Shown here piece after piece: positions 17,245 through 24,553 of a DNA stretch of 26,341 nt. A model generated the notes under the pieces. It was not told the DNA's origin and searched no databases. It was given only the letters and a program-made list of their open reading frames with translations. The stretch is from Tissierellales bacterium (GTDB lineage: Bacteria > Bacillota > Clostridia > Tissierellales > JASKZW01). How positions within the stretch are numbered: position 1 is the first letter of the stretch; the number at the start of each line of letters is the position of its first letter. Position numbers and translations under genes: made by a program. Location: contig JASLIL010000033.1 in the NCBI GenBank assembly GCA_030152145.1, forward strand, positions 1 to 26,341. The letters run 5' to 3'.

Positions 17245-17278
17245 ATATTATACATCCATATTATACACCAATATTATA
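17245..17278 (-). promoter_or_regulatory. Tandem 13-bp repeat with three TATAAT boxes before ktrB
   Basis: TATAATAT recurs three times at an exact 13-base period (plus-strand copies start at 17245, 17258 and 17271), just upstream of the ktrB ribosome site. Any could serve as a -10. No convincing -35 is seen at 16-18 bases from any copy, so the active promoter is uncertain. Confidence 0.5.
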
Positions 17279-17292
17279 TAAAAATATTGTGC

Positions 17293-17325
17293 AAAAAAAT
17301 AAAAGCTCCGTAAAACGGAACTTTT
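17293..17325 (-). terminator. Terminator of infC-rpmI-rplT
   Basis: AAAAGTTCCG and CGGAGCTTTT (one G-U pair) form a 10-bp stem with loop TTTTA. A U-rich run follows, starting 15 bases after the rplT stop. Confidence 0.85.
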
Positions 17326-17339
17326 AAAACCTATTTATA

Positions 17340-17690
17340 TTAGTTACCTTTAGCAACTTCTACTAGTTTAGCAAATCCTTCTGGATCATGAATTGCCATT
17401 TCTGATAACATTTTTCTGTTGATGTTTATTTCTGCCTTCTTTAAGCCATTGATAAATGTACTATAGTTCATACCATTCATTCTAGCTGCAGCATTGATTC
17501 TAGCAATCCACATTTGTCTGAATTGTCTCTTTCTTTGCTTTCTTCCTGAATAAGCATAATCTAATGATTTCATTACAGCTTGGTTAGCTGGTCTATATAA
17601 TTTACTCTTCGCACCATAGTATCCCTTAGCTTGTTTTAAAACTCTTTTATGTCTTTTTCTAGCAGTTACACCGCCTTTAACTCTTGCCAT
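17340..17690 (-). CDS. rplT: Large ribosomal subunit protein bL20
   Basis: The 116 residues are typical bL20: basic N-terminal arm MARVKGGVTARKRHKRVLK, then GYYGAKSKLYRPANQAV and RQFRQMWIARINAAAR. bL20 is needed early in 50S assembly. In Bacillus it also represses its own operon by binding the infC leader, and the leader here looks suited to that. It starts after AGAGGGAGG and follows rpmI by 28 bases. It is the last gene before the terminator. Confidence 0.98.
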   Translation of the reverse strand: MARVKGGVTARKRHKRVLKQAKGYYGAKSKLYRPANQAVMKSLDYAYSGRKQRKRQFRQMWIARINAAARMNGMNYSTFINGLKKAEININRKMLSEMAIHDPEGFAKLVEVAKGN

Positions 17691-17718
17691 TGTTCCTACC
17701 TCCCTCTAACTTTACTAC

Positions 17719-17922
17719 CTATCTTGGTATTAATGAATCTATTCTTTTTTGGTCTGCTTCGCTCACTAAAGCTGGTTGTCTTAATGTTCTTACTCTCTTT
17801 GGAGATTTTTTACCAGTCTTATGGCTCTTGTATGCTTTGTATCTTCTTAATTTGCCTGTTCCTGTTCTTTTAAATCTCTTTGCTGCTCCTCTATGAGTCT
17901 TCATTTTAATTTTCTTTGCCAT
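17719..17922 (-). CDS. rpmI: Large ribosomal subunit protein bL35
   Basis: The 67 residues are strongly basic, with the bL35 pattern KMKTHRGAAKRFKRTGTGKLRR and a C-terminal DQKRIDSLIPR. It is slightly longer than the usual 64-66. The ribosome site GGGAGGTAAG lies immediately after the infC stop, leaving 16 bases between the genes, so translation may be coupled. It is the middle gene of the standard infC-rpmI-rplT operon. Confidence 0.98.
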   Translation of the reverse strand: MAKKIKMKTHRGAAKRFKRTGTGKLRRYKAYKSHKTGKKSPKRVRTLRQPALVSEADQKRIDSLIPR

Positions 17923-17938
17923 TATACTTACCTCCCTG

Positions 17939-18448
17939 CTACTCGCCTTTAGGTGCTAGAAACATAACCATGCTTCTGCCTTCCATTCTAGCTTTCTTAT
18001 CAATAGTTCCATATTCTTCAGTTAATTTAGCAAAATCATCTAATACTACCTTACCCATATCAGTATGACCTAGTTCTCTACCTCTAAATCTAACACTTAC
18101 TTTTACTTTGTCTCCGTTCTGTAAAAAGCCTATAGCTTGTCTGGCTTTAACATTCAAGTCATGTTCTTCAATGTTTGGAGACATTCTAACTTCTTTAAGG
18201 TTAATAACTTTTTGATTTTTCTTAGCTTCTTTTTCCTTCTTAGCCATTTCGTACTTGTATTTTCCATAGTCCATGATCCTACATACTGGTGGCTTAGCAT
18301 TTGGGGCAACTTTTACCAGGTCCATTTTCTTTTCGTAGGCCATTTCCATAGCCCTCTTAAGATTAACAATACCTAATTGCTCACCATCAACATCAATAAG
18401 TCTTACTTCCTTCTCTCTAATTTCTTCATTAATTTGAAGTTCCTTAAT
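17939..18448 (-). CDS. infC: Translation initiation factor IF-3 (AUU start)
   Basis: IF3 binds the 30S subunit, keeps it apart from the 50S and checks start-codon pairing. The 169 residues comprise the N domain (QINEEIREKEVRLID ... AKPPVCRIMDYGKYKYE), a lysine-rich linker, and the C domain (VRMSPNIEEHDLNVKARQA ... GRELGHTDMG). The natural start is the ATT at 18446-18448, with AGGAGGTG 9 bases upstream. The rare AUU start is the well-known means by which IF3 limits its own synthesis. The frame stays open to an ATG at 18613, which would give a 224-residue product. That extension reads through the leader and terminator hairpin, is Cys-rich, unlike IF3, and should be ignored. Confidence 0.96.
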   Translation of the reverse strand: MKELQINEEIREKEVRLIDVDGEQLGIVNLKRAMEMAYEKKMDLVKVAPNAKPPVCRIMDYGKYKYEMAKKEKEAKKNQKVINLKEVRMSPNIEEHDLNVKARQAIGFLQNGDKVKVSVRFRGRELGHTDMGKVVLDDFAKLTEEYGTIDKKARMEGRSMVMFLAPKGE

Positions 18449-18620
18449 AGTTCTACACCTCCTGAATTGTATAAAAAAAACGGGTATAAAAATACCCGCT
18501 AATCGACTGCAACAAAGTAAACAGCATAAAACTGTCCCTGCTAAATTAAAAGTCTTAACCTTAAAAGCATCTTGCCATAAGGTGAGAAGCGGATACTTCT
18601 GCTTGTTTTCCATATCATCA
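18449..18620 (-). promoter_or_regulatory. infC leader, L20-type attenuator
   Basis: The ~170-base leader lies between a consensus promoter and infC. It contains an AGAAG/CTTCT hairpin followed by CACCTTATGGC, and a terminator at 18473-18498 just ahead of the ribosome site. The segment GTATCCGC (18589-18596) can pair with GCGGGTAT (18492-18499), the 5' arm of the terminator, as an antiterminator (8 bp, two G-U). This fits autogenous control by bL20, as in Bacillus; the assignment to L20 is inference. Confidence 0.7.
18473..18498 (-). terminator. Attenuator hairpin in infC leader
   Basis: CGGGTAT and ATACCCG form a 7-bp perfect stem with loop TTTT, followed by eight T in the transcribed direction. 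It ends about 25 bases before the infC start, so it must be overcome for operon expression. Confidence 0.9.
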
Positions 18621-18626
18621 AAATCA

Positions 18627-18655
18627 ATTATATATTATAGATGAGTTCTTGTCAA
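18627..18655 (-). promoter_or_regulatory. Consensus promoter of infC operon
   Basis: TTGACA (18650-18655) and TATAAT (18627-18632) with a 17-base spacer form a perfect sigma-A consensus. A second TATAAT sits inside the spacer. This should be one of the strongest promoters in the window. Confidence 0.92.
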
Positions 18656-18729
18656 CATTTCTTTTATACTACAATATATTTTTTAATACCTTTATATAAT
18701 AACCCTATTTTCCAGAAATATCAAGTCTT

Positions 18730-18764
18730 TTTAATCTAAAAGGGCCAGCCTTATAAAGCCAGCC
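18730..18764 (-). terminator. Probable thrS terminator (weak)
   Basis: GGCTGGCTTT and AAGGCTGGCC can form a 10-bp stem on the transcribed strand, using three G-U pairs, nine bases after the thrS stop. The following CTTTTAGATT is only a short U-rich tail. On the opposite strand the pairing is poor. Confidence 0.5.
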
Positions 18765-18773
18765 CCTAAAAAA

Positions 18774-20681
18774 CTATTGAACCTTATCTTCTATTTCCTT
18801 AACTATACTTTGAACAAAGTCCTCAATCTTAACCTGACCTTGATCTCCATGGTCACGCTTATTCACTGAAACCTGTCCGGACTCAACTTCCTTCTCTCCT
18901 ATAACAAGCATATAAGGAACTCTTTGCATCCTAGCCTCTCTTATCTTATATCCTATCTTCTCAGATCTAGCATCAAGCTTAACCCTAACTCCAGCTTCTT
19001 CAAGTTTCTTCTTAACCTCGTAGGCATAGTCATTAAACTTGTCTGATATTGGTAGTATACTAGCTTGAACTGGTGATAGCCAAACTGGGAATTTACCTGC
19101 ATAGTGTTCTATTAGGATTCCCATAAATCTTTCCAAACTTCCTAGTATAGCCCTATGAACCATAACTGGTCTTTGTTTTTCATTATTGCTATCTATATAT
19201 GTTAGGTCAAATCTTTCTGGCATTTGGAAGTCTAACTGTATAGTACCACACTGCCACTCTCTACCTATAGCATCTTCTAGGTGGTAGTCTATCTTAGGAC
19301 CATAGAAAGCTCCGTCTCCTTCATTTATAACATAGTCTACACCCTGTTCTTCTAGTGCCTCTCTCAAGCTAGCAGTAGCCATTTCCCACTGCTCGTCGCT
19401 TCCCATAGAGCTTTCTGGTCTAGTTGAAAGTTCTACATTGTACTTAAAGCCAAATACACTGTAAATTTCATCTGCCAAGTCCATAATCTCCACTAGTTCG
19501 TCCTTTATTTGGCTAGGTAGCATAAATACATGGGCATCATCCTGAGTAAAAGTTCTTACCCTCATTAGACCATGTAGAGTACCTGATAACTCATGTCTAT
19601 GAACCTGACCAAGCTCAGCCCATCTAATTGGTAGGTCTCTGTAGCTGTACATATTTGACTTGTAAACCAAAATAGATCCTGGACAGTTCATTGGCTTAAT
19701 AGCATATTCCTTGTCATCTATCTTAGTAAAGTACATATCATCTCTATAGTGATCCCAGTGACCTGACTGTCTCCAAAGGTCTTCGCTTAGGATCATAGGA
19801 GTCTTAATCTCTCCATAGGATCTTCTCTTGTGAACTCCTCTCCAGTATGACTCAAGCTCATTTCTTAAAATCATACCATTTGGATGGAAGAATGGGAAAC
19901 CAGGACCCTCCTCATGAATACTAAATAGATCTAGCTCCTTACCTAGTTTTCTGTGGTCTCTTTTCTTAGCTTCTTCCAATCTTTCTAGATATTGATCTAG
20001 GTCCTTCTTCTTTTCAAAGGATATACCATATATTCTCTGAAGCATCTCATTCTTTTCGTCGCCCCTCCAATAAGCCCCAGCTATTGAAAGCAACTTAACA
20101 GCCTTTATCTTCTTAGTGCTTAGTAGGTGAGGTCCAGCACAAAGATCAACAAATTCTCCCTGTTTGTAGAAGGATATTTCTTCACCCTCATCAAAATGCT
20201 CTATTAGATCCACCTTATACTTCTCACCAATTTTCTTGAAGTGATCTAAGGCCTCATCTCTATCCACTACAAATCTTTCCATTTCAAAGTCTTCCTTAGC
20301 CAATCTCTTCATCTCAGCTTCTATCTTCTCTAGATCTTCTGGAGTAAATCTATGTTCTGTGTCTAGATCATAGTAGAATCCATCATCTATAGCTGGTCCT
20401 ATGGCAAACTTAGTTCCTGGAAAAAGATTCATTATAGCATGGGCCATTAGGTGAGCTGAAGTATGCCAAAATATTTCCTTACCTTCCTTGTCATCAAACT
20501 TAACTATCCTAACTTCTGCATCTTCCCTAACCTCTTCCTGCATACCCATAGTTCTGCCATTTACTACAGCACCTAGGGCCTGTCTAGCCAGTCCTTCACT
20601 AATGCTTTTTGCTATATCTAAAACCTTTACAGCCTCGTCAAACTCTTTTACACTACCATCTGGTAAAGTAATCTTTATCAT
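18774..20681 (-). CDS. thrS: Threonine--tRNA ligase
   Basis: This 635-residue class II synthetase is of typical length. An N-terminal TGS domain (about 1-60) is followed by an editing domain with HTSAHLMAHA and CAGPHL, which removes mischarged Ser. The catalytic core has MNCPGS (the zinc-ligand Cys), RHELSGTLHGLMRVRTFTQD, and the motif 3 region HRAILGSLERFMGILIEHY. A C-terminal anticodon-binding domain starts at PVWLSPVQASILP. The ATG follows AAGGAGGC by 7 bases. It is monocistronic: it has its own promoter and T-box leader and a weak terminator, and infC beyond it has its own strong promoter. Confidence 0.98.
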   Translation of the reverse strand: MIKITLPDGSVKEFDEAVKVLDIAKSISEGLARQALGAVVNGRTMGMQEEVREDAEVRIVKFDDKEGKEIFWHTSAHLMAHAIMNLFPGTKFAIGPAIDDGFYYDLDTEHRFTPEDLEKIEAEMKRLAKEDFEMERFVVDRDEALDHFKKIGEKYKVDLIEHFDEGEEISFYKQGEFVDLCAGPHLLSTKKIKAVKLLSIAGAYWRGDEKNEMLQRIYGISFEKKKDLDQYLERLEEAKKRDHRKLGKELDLFSIHEEGPGFPFFHPNGMILRNELESYWRGVHKRRSYGEIKTPMILSEDLWRQSGHWDHYRDDMYFTKIDDKEYAIKPMNCPGSILVYKSNMYSYRDLPIRWAELGQVHRHELSGTLHGLMRVRTFTQDDAHVFMLPSQIKDELVEIMDLADEIYSVFGFKYNVELSTRPESSMGSDEQWEMATASLREALEEQGVDYVINEGDGAFYGPKIDYHLEDAIGREWQCGTIQLDFQMPERFDLTYIDSNNEKQRPVMVHRAILGSLERFMGILIEHYAGKFPVWLSPVQASILPISDKFNDYAYEVKKKLEEAGVRVKLDARSEKIGYKIREARMQRVPYMLVIGEKEVESGQVSVNKRDHGDQGQVKIEDFVQSIVKEIEDKVQ

Positions 20682-20706
20682 CTATAACGCCTCCTTATTT
20701 TCGGTA

Positions 20707-20747
20707 TAAAAAAACTCTCATCCCTGCATAAATGCAGGGACGAGAGT
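20707..20747 (-). terminator. T-box terminator before thrS
   Basis: A 16-bp stem (ACTCTCGTCCCTGCAT and its complement, one G-U pair) with a 2-base loop is followed by seven T. This is the default 'off' structure of the thrS T-box. Confidence 0.93.
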
Positions 20748-20941
20748 ATATTCCCGTGGTTCCACCCTAATTGGTTCTTTATATTTTAACGTAATTCTAC
20801 GTATATCCTTTTAAGATATAAGCTCTGGGTTAGTCTTCAACCAGCCATTACATAAGGGTACTTACAGCCCATGATACCCTCTCTCTTGATGAATAGATCT
20901 AGCCTACTCCTCCCATCAACACCTTAATATTCATTTGATTA
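20707..20941 (-). promoter_or_regulatory. T-box leader of thrS (inferred specifier ACU, Thr)
   Basis: The leader has a Stem I AGTA motif (GGAGTAGG). On the 3' side TTGAA-G-ACT-A gives specifier ACU (Thr) at 20832-20834. The T-box AGGGTGGAACCACGGG lies at 20753-20768, where UGGA would pair with a UCCA tRNA end. A 16-bp terminator stem (20714-20747) with U tail follows. Unacylated tRNA-Thr should prevent termination. The layout matches the argS leader in this window. Confidence 0.95.
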
Positions 20942-20947
20942 AAATAC

Positions 20948-20976
20948 ATTATACCCAGTCTCCTGGGAAAAATCAA
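20948..20976 (-). promoter_or_regulatory. Promoter of thrS
   Basis: TTGATT (20971-20976) and TATAAT (20948-20953) are 17 bases apart. The spacer holds a short dyad, CCCAG-N4-CTGGG (20954-20967), unusually GC-rich for this region. The -35 starts just after the stop of the membrane protein gene at 20980. Confidence 0.82.
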
Positions 20977-20979
20977 GAT

Positions 20980-21522
20980 TTATTTTTTATTAATCTTTGA
21001 TGTCATAGTCTTAAAGTCACTACCATACTTAGATTCCTTAACCTTTTTTACCTCTTCTAGATAGTCCCTATCCATAGATTTCTTTATAAAATAGGATAGG
21101 ATCATAGCAAAATAGATGAAGATATAGGCCTTTAACATAGGTAAAACTGGGCTTATCTCACCAGAGTTAACTATAGATGTCTTACTTATACCTATCTGCC
21201 TATGGGAACCTATGGCAAAGAGCATACCTATAACATTAACGAAAACATAGATAATAATCTTATAGAGTTTTCCATCTAAATTTCCCAAAAAGAAAAGATA
21301 CCAAACCTGATAGACCAAGTAGATCAAGGCTATAATAGAAAGATATTCAAAGTTTTCATAGTACCTCATCATCCTGTCTACATACTTGCCCCTTAACTCT
21401 CTATCATGATATTGATTCATAAAATCCTGGTCCTTACTATAGGCATCAAGCCTATAGGATGCAAAGGCTGAAGAAATTGTAAATATAATTATTAGTATTA
21501 AAAGTACCTTATCAAATTTCAT
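20980..21522 (-). CDS. Unknown membrane protein downstream of hisS
   Basis: This is a 180-residue protein with four hydrophobic segments at about residues 5-21, 58-78, 84-105 and 127-147. A charged loop of ~35 residues lies between the first and second, and a basic, probably cytoplasmic tail (KKVKESKYGSDFKTMTSKINKK) is at the end. The first segment could be a signal anchor. I do not recognise a family. The gene starts 15 bases after the hisS stop with AGGGGG just upstream, so it is probably the second gene of the hisS transcript. The thrS promoter begins right after its stop. No terminator is obvious, apart from the small CCCAG/CTGGG dyad inside that promoter. Confidence 0.75.
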   Translation of the reverse strand: MKFDKVLLILIIIFTISSAFASYRLDAYSKDQDFMNQYHDRELRGKYVDRMMRYYENFEYLSIIALIYLVYQVWYLFFLGNLDGKLYKIIIYVFVNVIGMLFAIGSHRQIGISKTSIVNSGEISPVLPMLKAYIFIYFAMILSYFIKKSMDRDYLEEVKKVKESKYGSDFKTMTSKINKK

Positions 21523-21537
21523 AGAAGACCCCCTAGT

Positions 21538-22851
21538 TTATTTTAGAACTTCAATAACTCCTTCTAAACCCAGTAGTTCCTGGTCCCCAGACTCCATATT
21601 TCTAAGAGTATACTTACCCTCATTGAATTCATCTGTTCCTATTATTATAACATAAGGTATATCTAATTTATCAGCATAGCCAAACTTCTTACCTGTTTTT
21701 CCCTTTTCATAGTAGATCTGATTTTTTATAGACTTCTCTCTTAATTCCCTTGAAAGCTCTACAGCACTATCCATTAAATCTTCTCCCATAGGGATTATAA
21801 GGGCCTTAGTTAGGTAGCTTCTCCTATCATCTAAAAGTCCTCTTGAATTTAACTGATCAAATAATCTGGTTAAACCTATTGATATTCCTACTCCTGGAAG
21901 CTTTTGTTTTGTATAGTGTTCTGCTAGGTTGTCGTATCTTCCACCAGAACAAACACTTCCTACCTCCTTATAGTTATCAAGGAAGGTTTCATAAACTGTT
22001 CCTGTGTAGTAGTCTAATCCACGAGCAATTGTAAGGTCTATCTTATAGTTGTCCTCTTTAACTCCGAAAAGGTCCACATATTTTACAACATCTTCTAATT
22101 CAGCCAGGCCTTCTAGGAAGTATTCATTGTCTATTCTAAGAGCCTTAAGGCTGTCTAGGATCTCCCTATTGCTTCCATCTATCCTTATAAACTCCATAAT
22201 CCTAGCTGCAACTTCATCAGTAAGACCCTCTTCTACAAGTTCCTCTATAACCTTAGCCTCACCGATTTTTTCTATCTTGTCTATAGTTCTAAGGACATCT
22301 GTACTGTCCTCTATGCCAAGTGATAGGAAGAAGCCCTTTAAAAGTCTCCTGTTATTTATAGATACTGTAAAATCATCGAAACCTAGATTTTTAAAAGTAA
22401 AGCATATAACACTTAGAATCTCTGCATCGTTTACTATATCTAGCTTTCCATTTCCAACTATGTCAATATCACACTGGTAAAATTCTCTGAATCTGCCTCT
22501 CTGGCTTTTTTCCCCTCTATAAACCTTCCCTATATGATACCTTCTAAAAGGAAAGGCCAGGTCTTGAAAGTTCATTGAAACATATCTAGCAAGAGGAACT
22601 GTCAGGTCAAATCTAAGGGAAAGGTCTGTGTCCCCCTTCATAAACCTATAGATTTGCTTTTCTGTATCTCCCCCACCCTTGGCTAAAAGAATCTCTGACT
22701 TCTCAATAACTGGTGTATCTAAAGGTAGAAAGCCAAAACTTTCATATGTATTCTTTATTGTATCCAGCATGTTATTAAAAACCAGCTGATCTTTAGGAAG
22801 CAATTCCATAAATCCTGGTAAAATTGACGGTTTAACTATTTCTTTATTCAT
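21538..22851 (-). CDS. hisS: Histidine--tRNA ligase
   Basis: This class II synthetase has 437 residues from the chosen ATG at 22851. Motif 1 region: PGFMELLPKDQLVFNNM. Motif 2: LPLARYVSMNFQDLAFPFRRYHIGKVYRGE, with RFREFYQCD following. The His-specific loop is LTIARGLDYYTGTVYE. Motif 3: GVGISIGLTRLF. The C-terminal anticodon domain starts near ALIIPMGED. The presence of this domain and the His motifs distinguish it from HisZ. A TTG two codons upstream is possible but sits only 4 bases from GGAGG, whereas the ATG is at a better distance. Its leader is about 30 bases, so no T-box controls it. A membrane protein gene follows in the same direction. Confidence 0.96.
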   Translation of the reverse strand: MNKEIVKPSILPGFMELLPKDQLVFNNMLDTIKNTYESFGFLPLDTPVIEKSEILLAKGGGDTEKQIYRFMKGDTDLSLRFDLTVPLARYVSMNFQDLAFPFRRYHIGKVYRGEKSQRGRFREFYQCDIDIVGNGKLDIVNDAEILSVICFTFKNLGFDDFTVSINNRRLLKGFFLSLGIEDSTDVLRTIDKIEKIGEAKVIEELVEEGLTDEVAARIMEFIRIDGSNREILDSLKALRIDNEYFLEGLAELEDVVKYVDLFGVKEDNYKIDLTIARGLDYYTGTVYETFLDNYKEVGSVCSGGRYDNLAEHYTKQKLPGVGISIGLTRLFDQLNSRGLLDDRRSYLTKALIIPMGEDLMDSAVELSRELREKSIKNQIYYEKGKTGKKFGYADKLDIPYVIIIGTDEFNEGKYTLRNMESGDQELLGLEGVIEVLK

Positions 22852-22884
22852 TAACAAGCCACCTCCATAATCTATACAATATAT

Positions 22885-22893
22885 ATTATAACA
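22885..22893 (-). promoter_or_regulatory. Extended -10 promoter of hisS
   Basis: TGTTATAAT is a full extended -10. No good -35 is seen because the upstream DNA is the end of the ytxC-like gene. It lies about 34 bases before the hisS ATG. Confidence 0.5.
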
Positions 22894-22903
22894 TTTATTA
22901 ATA

Positions 22904-23743
22904 TCAGTCGAATTTATTTCCCACTTTTCTTATACAATTGCTCTCACTAAAACAATAATAGATCCTATTTTTAAATATTTCCTCTATCAAGCCAATAGTT
23001 TCTGCTGTTTTCTCTGTTTTTGGTCCATCCAATCTTATGGAAATCCTCTCTGGTGACAGGGCAAGAAGTGCGCCCACTAGAATATCTCCATCTTCCACCG
23101 GTCCTAAATCCAAGTCCTCAACTATCTCATAAAAGTAACCCCTAGCTATCTCTTTTGAAGATTCATCATAAAGTCTATAGTCATCCCCATTAAAAACTAT
23201 AGAAATCCTCTTAAGTTCAGACTTCTGATCCGACATATAATTAAGCACCTCTATAAAATCATCATAATCCTTGTTATAATTTAGACTATCTATACTTAGG
23301 TCAACAACAGATTCAACTATATCATTTAAGTTCTTCAGTCTAAAGACAACAAAACCATCTAAATATATTAAGGGATAGGATTCCATATAGTCAACTATCT
23401 CAGTCTGAATATATTCACGCTCCAATATAAGGTTATCTTCATCTACAAGCATCTCTTGGGCTATAGAATATGCCAAGTCCCTTTCTTCCTGACCAAGATG
23501 GCTGTTTTTCATATCCAGGCTCTTTCTGATATTTTCCAGTCCATAAATCCTAAGAACAACCTCCAATATAGCTCTAGATACTCTATCCTTAAAATCTTCA
23601 GGATCTAGATCCTTGTTTTCAAAAGTAAAAAGTGTCATATTTTTAAAGCTATCCCTAGATAGTCCTATACTTTCATCTATGTAGTCCTTAAATATCTTAT
23701 CTGCCAAGTCCATATGTACATCAATTCCCAATTTTATAGTCAT
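22904..23743 (-). CDS. ytxC: YtxC-like putative sporulation protein
   Basis: The 279-residue protein carries the signature of the YtxC family near its middle: ESYPLIYLDGFVVFRLKNL at about residues 121-139. A VDLSIDSLNYNKDYDDFIEVLNYM stretch and an acidic C-terminal half follow. YtxC is annotated as sporulation-associated in Bacillus and Clostridium, but its biochemical role is unknown. It has no signal peptide or membrane helix. It starts 16 bases after the DUF6873-like gene with GGAGG near the ATG, so the two are likely one unit. Its presence suggests a spore-forming ancestor, and does not prove that this organism sporulates. Confidence 0.75.
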   Translation of the reverse strand: MTIKLGIDVHMDLADKIFKDYIDESIGLSRDSFKNMTLFTFENKDLDPEDFKDRVSRAILEVVLRIYGLENIRKSLDMKNSHLGQEERDLAYSIAQEMLVDEDNLILEREYIQTEIVDYMESYPLIYLDGFVVFRLKNLNDIVESVVDLSIDSLNYNKDYDDFIEVLNYMSDQKSELKRISIVFNGDDYRLYDESSKEIARGYFYEIVEDLDLGPVEDGDILVGALLALSPERISIRLDGPKTEKTAETIGLIEEIFKNRIYYCFSESNCIRKVGNKFD

Positions 23744-23759
23744 TATTCCCCTCCTTCCA

Positions 23760-24497
23760 CTACAAACTAAAAAACATCAAACTCCCTATGTCAACAAGCT
23801 CTCCTTGGTTAAGTTCAATAATTTCTATGTTTTTTTCAAGTAGAAAAGCTCTGATCCTATCACCATCTATATGGTGACTTAAGGATCCATTAAACACCGC
23901 TGTAGTCTTATCTAACATTCCCATAGTTCCACCTATAAAGCCACAGGAATAGCCCTCTAATTTTATATACCCACTTTCTATGGATAAAATATCTAAATCT
24001 TCTTTTTTTATTTTTTTTACAATTCCCATATCAGATGTTATAAGAGCCCTGTCTGATATTATGGCCACCGAACACTTGCTGTAACCCTGGGCTATATTTA
24101 TAAACTTATAGTTTAAATCTTCGAATTTGGTTTTTAGGGTCTTGTCTGTATATTCTATATTATGTGCAAAGATATTTCCAATATTAATTGCATTATAGGA
24201 AATGTTTTTCGGATACTCCTTCTCCAAGACCGTCTCCCCCTCTATGAGTTTAAAGGATTTAGATCTTAATAATTCCTTGAAGTCCTGGCTTATGTCTGGT
24301 GAATGGAGGAGGGTCTTCTCCCCTAGTGGGTGAAATAACATATCTGGATGATAGGCAACTGGGTCTGCCAAGTTCTCTGACTTTTCAACTAGAATCGGTT
24401 CTACCCCCAGCTTCTTAAGAGATTCTAAACTCTCCTCGCTAATCCTAGGATCTAGTAAGACATGATTAGCCCTTTTGACTGGTATGAAAGTTGACAT
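23760..24497 (-). CDS. DUF6873-like GME-fold protein, unknown function
   Basis: This 245-residue soluble protein has family-type blocks I recognise from clostridial DUF6873 proteins: YHPDML at 49-54, QGYSKCSVAIISDRALITSD at 137-156, GYSCGFIGGTMG at 182-193 and NGSLSHH at 203-209. The family is described as having the GME (guanidino-modifying enzyme) fold. H50, D52, C142, D149, C185 and H208/H209 are polar candidates for an active site, but no reaction is known. The ATG follows GAAGGTG. Only about 17 bases separate the start from the tRNA terminator U run, so the gene may depend on read-through. The ytxC-like gene follows 16 bases later. Confidence 0.7.
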   Translation of the reverse strand: MSTFIPVKRANHVLLDPRISEESLESLKKLGVEPILVEKSENLADPVAYHPDMLFHPLGEKTLLHSPDISQDFKELLRSKSFKLIEGETVLEKEYPKNISYNAINIGNIFAHNIEYTDKTLKTKFEDLNYKFINIAQGYSKCSVAIISDRALITSDMGIVKKIKKEDLDILSIESGYIKLEGYSCGFIGGTMGMLDKTTAVFNGSLSHHIDGDRIRAFLLEKNIEIIELNQGELVDIGSLMFFSL

Positions 24498-24514
24498 CTA
24501 GACACCTTCTTTAT

Positions 24515-24549
24515 AAAAAAAATTAACCTTCTATATATTATAGAAGGTT
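24515..24549 (-). terminator. Terminator of the tRNA operon
   Basis: AACCTTCTATA and TATAGAAGGTT form an 11-bp perfect stem with a 3-base loop, followed by AA and eight T. It lies a few bases past the tRNA-Cys CCA end. Confidence 0.9.
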
Positions 24550-24553
24550 TTAA

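Noticed and set aside
17245..17278. CRISPR-like or satellite repeat
   Set aside because: Units are 13 bp with no spacers and only three copies; a promoter-region tandem repeat is the simpler reading.
16799..17281. Plus-strand 160-codon ORF opposite ktrB
   Set aside because: Antisense shadow of the ktrB membrane segments; no ribosome site and no family resemblance.
17230..17339. Possible c-di-AMP (ydaO) riboswitch before ktrB
   Set aside because: The gap is only about 110 bases and is occupied by the rplT terminator and the TATAAT repeats; no room or motif for the riboswitch.
18449..18613. In-frame upstream extension of infC from an ATG at 18613 (224 residues)
   Set aside because: The extra 55 codons run through the leader and terminator hairpin, do not resemble IF3, and precede the real AGGAGGTG site; the AUU at 18448 fits the family start.
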